A stretch of 64,000 nt of DNA from Anadara kagoshimensis (lineage: Eukaryota; Mollusca; Bivalvia; Arcoida; Arcidae): the NCBI GenBank assembly GCA_021292105.1, contig CM037867.1, positions 9,428,728-9,492,727 of the forward strand, written 5' to 3'. Shown in pieces: positions 51,635 through 62,100 of this stretch (position 1 is the first letter of the stretch; each line of letters opens with the position of its first letter). The notes under the pieces were generated by a model. It did no database searches and was not told where the DNA came from. It worked only from the letters and a program-made list of their open reading frames with translations. Both the position numbers and the translations under genes were made by a program.

Positions 51635-54600
51635 GATCATGTTACCACATTATTCAGGTAAAGATAGAGAGAGGAAAGAAAAACAGTTGTGATGTTTTAT
51701 GTGACAGTTGAGATTCTTACACTGATATCGAGGCAGCAAAAAAGTTTTCAACATTAGGATCAGCTCAAATAGAATTAGAATCTAAGCAATGAAAAGCGTT
51801 GTGATCCATCCCTAACTGCACATTTAACATTACTATGCCACCAAGGTCCCCAAAGCAAGAAAGAAAAATCTGTATTACGGTAATTAGATTGGATTTAATG
51901 GTCAAAATTATAGTGCATTGTAGTACACCTATATCCCGATATAGACCATGTTGCAGAAAACCATTAAAGTTTTTTAATGCCATCTAGCCTCAATACAAGA
52001 ACCTACAATATTAAACTTTAACTATAATTAACAAATCACATCATTGAGTCCCATATATTTCGCACATCATTCCAAAAATCCACAACTTATTTACAACATG
52101 TATAAAGTTTTACTATAATTTATGAGTGTTTGGAAAAAGAGCCCATATTTTCATATTTGGGTCTAACAGTAATTTTCCCAAGCATCGCACCCAAAATTAA
52201 AGAAGGCACGAGGCACAATTTCTCTAAACATACCGGTAGCTACACCAGCTGATATTTATCGTATATTCATGTATATATATTTTGTGTACAAGTATAGGAT
52301 TGCCGAGTGTGTAGTCATTCCTAAATAACCACTTTGATCAACTGCGATACATCCAAGAAGAATGCATTCACATCTCTGTTTATTATTAAGTACTATATAT
52401 ATAACACAGAATTTCTAAAACTGGCAATTCATTGAGATTCTCACTTCCTAAAATTAGTCATCTACTTACTAAGTTTTATGAGCATACATGGCCGAGTTGT
52501 ACTGTCACTGGCTTTCGAAGTCAAGGGTTGTGGATTTGAACCTAAATCAGGACTTGGAATTTTTCTGAGATGATTTTCATCTCCTGTCCATATTAGAGCT
52601 GTAAAAGTAGTCTTTCAGATGGGACTTAAAACTGAGGTCCTGTGCCTCTATGCCTGCTAAAGACACCTCTGTAGAGTTAAAAAAAAAAAATAACAAGAGG
52701 CCGTTATAGAGGGCGCTTACATAAAAAGCCATTGACTGATTGATTGAAAAGAGTTTAGCATCCCAGTCAAGAATATTTCACTTATATCAAGACATCACCA
52801 GCTATAGGTGAAGTGACAGAAATTTTGGGCCTTTGCAGTGTGCTTAAAATGCCTTCCGTGACACAGGGCATCAGTTTTTAAGGTCTCTTCTAAAGGACCT
52901 CGTGACTTTCATTTCTAAATGTCGAGAGCTTGGCGAAAGAACAGTCACTGCCTATTTTCAAGTCTTGGTCCAACCTGACTACTACATACGAAGCAAGTAC
53001 TCTACCATTAAGGTACTATAGTGGTCTTAAAGGTGACTGATACAGACTAAGCAAGATAATAAGATAAGAAGTCTTAAATTTTGTTTTTACACATCATTAG
53101 GTCTTATTCCTCACTAATTGTAAAACTACCAATTTTTTCACAAAAACATTTACAAATCATGTACAGTGGTACATTGTACTACTAAAGACATTATTTCCAT
53201 TCTCTTTATCATCTCGAAATAATTTCAGATATGTGCAATCATTCAGTAAGAAGCCAGACTGATCACTCCCTGTATATAAACAGTGTGGGATGATCTTAAA
53301 ATTCCTGCTATGTTTTTCATCATTGTCTTGAAGTTAAGAACCATACCATTTTTGTTCATAGGGATCAGCCTTATAATGTCTTAAAAATTCAAATCGGGCC
53401 AAGAAAAATATTTTTTTCTGTTTGGTTTCAACAAAATAGGGATGGTACTAGTTTCCCAATCATTCCTTAACTAAGAAATTTAGCAATTTTGGTCGATCTT
53501 AAACTTTTAAAAAGTTTCAACAAAATAAGAATATAGATCGTATAAGCTCAAAATGATCTTCAAAATGACATTTTTATATCTTGAAAACCAATAATTTTAT
53601 TTGACGCTTTCCCATTTGCGAGATTTAAGTTAAGGAAAATCTTAACTGAGAAATACATGATTGTAAAACTGGGGCCAGTACTTTCAGTTTTAAATCTTAC
53701 TTGAGAAGGGTCGGTTTCCTTGTTTCTAAGTATATGTTAATAATTTTCAATTTATGTTTCGATACTATTAAAAATTGTCAAAATTTTGAAATTTTATCAT
53801 AAATCTGTCATATATCACAATATATACTTTAAAATTTTGAAATTTTATCATTCAAAATTTTATCATAAATCCCCTTGTATATCACAATATACTTTTGATC
53901 TAAGTAATTGGTCATCAGTTTGTGAATGGGTATTAATAAATTTATATACTCGGTAAGCAGGGATGAAACTTGCCTATTTTTAGTTAGGGGCCATCTCTCT
54001 TCAGAAAAGTTGTTTCAGTAATAAATGGCTAAAATGTGTAAATATGAGGGGGTCCAGACTTAGTTTTAGGAGCCACTGGCTACTGCAGCACTGGGCCCCC
54101 TGCTAATTTGCATTCATTAAAAGTCATATCAGAATATAATATAATGTCATTTTACAAGGCAATTTGCAATAAATTTTACCAGCAGACCATGGATACCCAT
54201 TGTAGAGGAAGTTCTGAAAAATACAAAATTTGAACAAATTTTCTGGAATATGGTAACCAATATTAACCGGTACCGGTATATCATATATATATCAATGTTA
54301 TCCAATTCTGCACAACAGTTAAGGGATGTCATGTAGTATTTTGGGGATAAAAAAATAGATAAAAATTATAGCCCCGAAATTCAATCAGACCGAACTGTAA
54401 TACCTATTCAAGCTTTGTTTATTAGAATCAGTCCCTGTTGTTTTACTTGCTCATCTATTTTTAATTTTATTTTTTTTGCTGCCAATCTGTTTTTCCCCTG
54501 ATTTTTGCAATAGCATCCAGTGATTTTGTTACATTATCTAAAAACTACCTCCTACATGTACCTTTTAAGTTTGAGAAAATTGAAGTTCTGAGATATAGCA

Positions 54601-55937
54601 AACAGCATTATGATATGCTGGCAAAAGCTAGTATCTTCATTGCAAAGACAATATATTGTGGTACTAGCTGATATTTTGCAAGCAAGGACAACTATATTTA
54701 TTTTTTGTTTTGTTCATTACTGTTGTTTTGGTAAAATTGGGAATTTTTATTCATTTTTCCCTAGGGGAAACTACCAGTACCTTTATTCGGTAGTAATTTT
54801 GGGCTAACAAAATCAATGGCATCTAACTGATCACCACTTGCCCAAGACTGGACCTGTATTTAGAATCTGACTATAACTAACAACATTTACAGACGTTGAG
54901 TTCCGGTTAATTAAGTGTGGAATTTCAGTCTCACTTCTCTTTTCTTCACTTTATTTGTCTGTCTGTTGTATACTATGCAGCTGACATAGTGTTTTGGCTA
55001 ATTGTAAAATGTGGACTGGACTTTTGGATTGGATTGGATTCCTGTGTAAAATATGGGCTGGGTTAGACTCTTTGATTAAATTGGACTCTTGTGTTAAATG
55101 TGCATGCATTGGAGTGGAATCTTGAACTTATTGGGATCTTGGACAGGAATCATGGACTGGACTTTTCTTTGGACTAGACTCTTGGACTCTTAAACTGAAC
55201 TCTATTAAATTTTCTTTTTTTTATATGTTTGTTTATTATTTTCATTAATTTGTATTGAACAGAGCGATTTCTTAAACTTAAAGTATTAATAATTCATGAG
55301 TCAAGTCCAAGAGTCCATTCCGACAATCCAATTCATGAGGATAGTCCTAGAGTCCAATCTAATCAACAGTGCAATTCATGAAGACAGTACACGATTCCAA
55401 TCCAATCCAATTTTACACTTTGCCTAATGTTTGAATGTTAACAGACGGACATGGACTTAGATATGAAATGTCTGGTGTTTATGCATTAAAATCAATATTG
55501 TATATACTGACCAAATGTGAACCTCATCATCAGATCTATATATATATATACTACTGGCAAAAGATAAATACATATATACAATACATTGACATCTTGTCAG
55601 TTTTCAATCTTCCCCCCCCCCCCCCCCACCTCTCTCTCTTTCTCCTCTCTCTCCACAGCTACATTATTCTCTTTCCTCATTGTAAGATAAATACATTTAC
55701 CTATACAACACATGCCATTTTGGACAGCAGTTTTCAAATATCACTCTCTCTCTCTCTCTCCAGTTACACTCAATGTAGTTACACTGTCCTCATATTGTAA
55801 TAAAGATTATAATTGAAACAACCACACTAGATCTTGTTCCCCTCTCTCTTCTCTCTCCATAGCTTTATCATTACATGTATTTATAAATTTGAAAATTCAT
55901 GTAATTCGTAACAATTGAAATGCCATTTTAATGCAGC

Positions 55938-55984
<47 letters not shown>

Positions 55985-58900
55985 GAAAATAGAAATTTCA
56001 ACTATTTATTAAAATTTCATCAAGGGGTCAAACTTGTATTTAAAACATACAGTAACACACAAGTGTCCTGACATGCATACACTATACATGCCATCAGGTA
56101 AATCACCTAGATCTCATATTACCTATACACCTGTATACATGCAAACCAACAGCAATGAAATAGCAATTAAGTTCCAGGGTGACTCTACTAGTAGTAGACT
56201 CCTAACACGACCTGGGGGTCATGATGATCTATACAGACAAAAGGTGTTACCTACAATTACTGAGTCAGGTTATCTGATAATAAACTTCTGGGGTGACTCT
56301 ACTAGTAGTAGACTCCTAACGGCCTGGGGGTCACGATGATCTATGCAGACAAAAGGTGTTACCTACAATCACCAAGTCAGGTTATCAGGTAATAACACCC
56401 ATAATTGTTGTCAGGCAACTAGTTTGACCTGGTCAGAATGACCACTTACTTCTTTTTTAAGACTGAGGCCATGCAAGGTCACAGATATAGGAAAACTATG
56501 TTGTATATATGTGATGATCATGATCATTTTGGATTTTTTATTTTAGGATTTCATAATTTTTGTTCCAGGATGAGAAAGTTCCATGCAGCATGATTATGTA
56601 GTGATTGTATGTAGACTAAAAATCACTGAGGCCTGGCCAATAAACTTGAGACCCTTCATATTACATAAGTCATTCCCATACATTTTAATAGTGTTATAAA
56701 TTATTGTACTGTTTTGTTAATTCTTTGCATTCACCTATAAGCATTACATATACATGTACATATCTTACCGTGTAGTATAAGTTTTATGTTGTATAGTCTG
56801 TACACTGCCCAATGGGGGCGTATTTGTACCAATGAAGTATTTGTATTTGTATGAACAGAATGTTTTCCTTGAGGGAACAAATCTGTAAATCTCTGTCTCA
56901 ATCAAACTACAACACCTGTCAACACATCTACATGGCTGCAGGGATTGAAACCAAACTGGACCTGGACCAGTGGCCTTTATTTTGTAGCCTCAGTCAGTGG
57001 TCCAGAAAAGTTCCAAATTTGGAACCTACTGGAGTTCAAATATATTCAAGTCTTGCTTGACAAAATTTGACAAAAATAATGCCTGTGTGCCAACCCTGGC
57101 CCATCTATTTAGTTTAGAATTCTAGTTTAATCTATATCTGGTTTTAACTTTTATATGTTATCATGTTGACACAATTTTTGAAACATGGCCCCAGCTTTCT
57201 CAAAACACTGGTCCAGGATGACCTCATAACCACGTTTCTGGATTGAACACAGGCCCCAGTTTCACATCATTCCTTAGCTAAGATTTTCCTCAACTAAAAT
57301 CTGACTATATTTCATTTTTATAATTTCCTGAATTTTGAAGATATTCAGAATTCAAGGTGTCATTTTAAAGGTCATTCCTAGATTAAAACAACTGCATTTA
57401 GTTTTGACAAGAAATATTTATTAGTACTTCCAAAAACATTACCAAAATTTGCTAAATTTAAGTTAAGAAAAATCTTAGCCAAGGAATGATAGTGAAACTG
57501 GGGCCTGTCCCCGGTTTCACAATCATTCCTTAGCTAAGATTTTCCTTATATTAAGCCAATTTTGGTAATCACTTTTTGGAAATACTGATGAATATTTTTG
57601 TAAAAACTATGGTAAATGCAAATGTTTTAATCTAGAAGTGACCTTAAAAATGACATCTTAAATTCCTGAATATCTTGAAAATTAACAAAATTATAAACTT
57701 TTGAAATTTTGCAAGATTTAAGTTATTAAGGAAAATCTTAGCTTTAAGGAATGATTGTGAAACCGGGGCCTGGTTTGAAAGGACTGTAATGGCCAGCTCA
57801 AACTTGCCAAACTCAAGTATAACCATAACTGCCTACTGTATACACTTATAAAATCAAACACCTGGGATATATAGTGAATCTGGTATGTCAAATAGTAAAC
57901 ACAAATATTTTATAATCCATAATATAAACAAAAACTGTGATATTATAACACTATATATACCAACAAATGGTGACTGAGTCATGCTAGGAAACCGAGGGGG
58001 GCTAGATTAGCCTGTACAAAAATTTGTCAATGTCAAATGAATTTAAATTTTAGTATTTAGTCACACATATATACATGCAGTAACTGAGTGAGACCAAAAT
58101 CGTTTCTCACTTTTCCCCTATTCTGGCAATTCCATTATATCTACCATGGTGTAGAATTGTGGTGCATGTATATTTAAAGGAACGGAAAAAATAAGACTGT
58201 GTATATAGTCTATAACACAATATCTGCACGTAGGCTGATAGAGAGTATGGTAGATTTGATTGGATTGGGTAATTGTTTTTAAAGTCCCAGTCAAGTTTCT
58301 TTCGCTTATTTCCAGGAGGCACAGTCATTTTTGAGGTAGATGAGGAATTTGGAGTGGCTTGAGAAAACGATTAGACCTTTGATAAACTTTCTCACACTAT
58401 AGGATCTTTTTTTTTCTTTCTTTTTACCCTTGGTTTTAAAGACACAATGGGGTTTGCTGCTGTACCATGTTATACCCTCTAACACTGATGCGAAACACTT
58501 ACTTCCAATGGATATGTGACGTTTACGTTTTCCAACAACATGTTCCGCACATAAGTTAAGAGGTATTGATCATGTGGTACAGCGGCGACCCCCATTAATG
58601 ATTCTTCACCAAGACCCCTATTACATACAGGCATTTCTGTCAAAATCTATGTGACTATGTGGCCCAAGTGCATGGTATTTTAAAAGGTATAAATTTTCAG
58701 TCAGTCTATGTCTACATTTACAAGTACCTGTTTTAGTGGTCAGTGAATTATCTCTAAGTGTGTGTTAACATACTTTATCTATTACCCTAATTATAGGCCA
58801 AGATTCTGAGGCTCAATTTTACAGACCTATTAAGATTCTTATCTTCAATCCTGTTTAACAATACTTCACACATATGTATAACACAAGATTAAAGGCCAAC

Positions 58901-59084
58901 AAATGAAAAATCTGTTTCTCCCTTGTCACATCTCTTAACAAGAATGCCATTAGGAGCAACACTACTCCCTGGTCATACCTCTAACAAGAGCACCACTAGG
59001 CAGAGCAAGAGTCCCCTGTCACATTTCAAGCAAGAGGGCCACTAGGCATGGCAATACTAACAACCCACATCCCTCTGGTTTAAC

Positions 59085-59145
<61 letters not shown>

Positions 59146-62100
59146 GTATGTATAACATAAGACTGAGTAGGGCAAACAAATGAAAAATCTGTTTCCCTGT
59201 TACAGCTCCTACAATGTGCAAAACTCAAAATCCTGCTGTATTTAAAATTAAACTATTGAGTAATGTGCCTGATATAAAAGCCTATACTCGAATGGTACCC
59301 TCAAGTTGTTGAGAAGTGGAAATTAAAGAAACATGTAGATGGTTTGTAAGACAAAGTGGCAATTTGATATCTCTTCTGTTTCATGACAAAGATGGTTAAA
59401 TAAAGGTCTGGGATTTTAGGGCAGAACTGCATAACGCAATGATGCTTGTCCTCAAATGACAATAAGCAGAGACTCAATATGAAGACAAGAAACTCAGAAT
59501 TACTTTAGATGGCCTTATCATGGTCCAATTATCACCCTATATGTAAATATATGGTTTATACAAGCTGGAGAGGTAATATGACAAGCTTGTTGGTCATGAT
59601 CTTTATATTACTAAATAGAGCATTAATTTATATCAAAACATATTTAAATGTATACATATAAATAATACTTAGAAAATTCTTACTGAAACTTTTTTATGGA
59701 TGAAGATTATTGGTGATAACCAACTTAAGTTTAGCCAATGTTCCAAATTTTAAAAAGGTTCAGACCACTGGACTGTCAGAGGCCTTAGCCTGCTTAGGCC
59801 ATCAAATCTGAGAACTTGATGAATATTTGGTTGCTTTTGAATTTTATTGGATGCAGATTTTTTTTTTCTTTCTAGCTTGTTTCATGAAATAGATACCCTA
59901 GGTTTCCACAAATTTAAATCATTAGTAGTCAAATTTCCAAAATTTGTGAAAGTATGGTACTTTTTAAAGTATTTCGTCACCAATTTGGTAAAATAGGTTA
60001 CTTTATGAAAGAATTTACAAAAAATTAGCAGCCAATGGCGATTTTGGCTACCAGGAATGGAAACATAGATACCAGAGATTAAGATTAGCAAGGGCTGGGG
60101 GTCCCCCATGACTCCTAAAAAATAAAGTCTGGCCCCCTTTAAGCCATTGATTTATAAATGATCAAGAACTTTTTTCTGAAGAGAAAAGGGCACCAACTCA
60201 AAACAGTTAAGCTTCATCCTTGAATTTGAGGAATCAACTGACTTTCAATAATTATAACAATCCTTGGGAGCAAACCAAAATCATCTAAAGTGTATAGGGA
60301 TGAAGATTACTGTTAAAACTTCTTTTCTGAAGTGAGTTGGGTCCCTAACTCAAAATAGTTAAGCTTCATCCCTGGTGTATGTGTTCATATGCATAAAAAC
60401 CAGCAGCCACTTTAAATAAATGTACATATCATATCTTAGGTGCAAGTGTTTTGTAAATCATTATGCATGAGTCAACATTGAACAACATGTCATTGTGTGT
60501 CCTGTATAAAGCCTACTTCTAACTCTCCTCAAGTACCGGCACAACAGTTTATAGAACTTTACAATGACATGAAAGGTATAGGTTTGCAATTTTCTAGTTC
60601 TACATGTGCACACTCGTGTACACTACACAATTATTTTGAAATTATGAATAGTAACCATAAGTATGGTTTATTTTCCAGTCAAAATTATTTCACACATTTT
60701 AAAGGGGTTGGGGTGAGGGGACGGGTACTAGGGTAGGCGTTAAAAATTCCCCGGGTCATGGTTATTTTGACATTATGAATAGTAACTATTACTATTAGTG
60801 TTCTTTGTTTTCCCGTCAAAATTATTTCAAACATTATACAGGGGTTAAAAATTCCCCAGATCACTATTATTTTGAAATTATATTGAAATATCACCAGTGG
60901 CCACTAACAGGTGTACAAAAGGGCAAGGGGGTTAGCTAGGTTTTCACAAATTTAAAAAAATTAGTAGCCGAATTTCCAAAATTTGTGAAAATATAGTCCT
61001 TTTTAAAGTATTTTTCCACAAATTTGCTAAAAGAGGTTACTTTTTGAAAGAATTCCTCAGAAATTAGTAGCCAATGGCGATTTTGGCTACCAGGAATGGA
61101 AACATAGGGTTAGGCCATGCCTACCATATCATATTTAACTCTATTTTTTAGGTCTCGTCATCTGAAGGACCATAATAACTGATTACAATTTACAGTAAAA
61201 AAAGATTAAGAAATGTTTACATGTGTGTGGAGTTGCAAACTATACTTACATTAATACCGTGGTTCAAAATTAATATCATGATTGGAAGGTACATGAGCCA
61301 TTATGTTATCATATTAAAAAAGTAGAATCATCCTGGTAAAAAAAATAGCAGGTCCATCAGAATTTACAGTTTAAACATCAAAGGTCTCAATTTAAATTCA
61401 AAAGATCCCGGCCCTTAGACCCAGGTAATTTTGAACACCTGTAATGATTTATACAATCATTGATAAATTTTATTCAGTGTGCAAAGTTCAAAACCTTCAG
61501 AAATGAGACATAAAAATGAGTAAATGATCCTAAGTCAAGATTACTTCATTTTTATTATGATATCATTACCTATTAATAAAGTAGGAGATGAGTATACCCA
61601 GGTATTATTGACAAACAGTTGAAAGAGGATAAACCTACAGAAATTTGTTTTTTTTTTGAACAGCAAGAGGTATATTTCATTGATACAGAAAGGTTTCAGT
61701 AAATGAAGAAAATGGTCTTCTGTCTCAACATACATATGAATTTAATTATTCAATTTCCAAGTAATTATTTTTTTATTCCATTTACTTTTGAGATGGTCCC
61801 TAAAAAGAATTGCATCGTGAAACAGCTGCCCTTTATTAATAAGCTGTCTACCAATGTAGGTAACATACAGCTGTTTGTCAATATTTTATAACATCTCTCT
61901 CTTTCTCTACAACAAACACACACTTCATCTCTTCCCTACACCATCCCATACTCTTCCCCCCCCCTCCCCCTCCACACCAAACTAAGCTGGGTAATAATGA
62001 TTACAACTTATAAATATACCAATATTACTTTTACAGGTGTTAAATTACCTAATCCTGTCTAGGAACCTCAATTATTTATAATTTACCAACAATTTTATTC

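Noticed and set aside
55435-55800. 121-residue plus-strand frame
   Set aside because: Spans TA, poly(C) and CT simple repeats; composition is low complexity and there is no splice or domain support.
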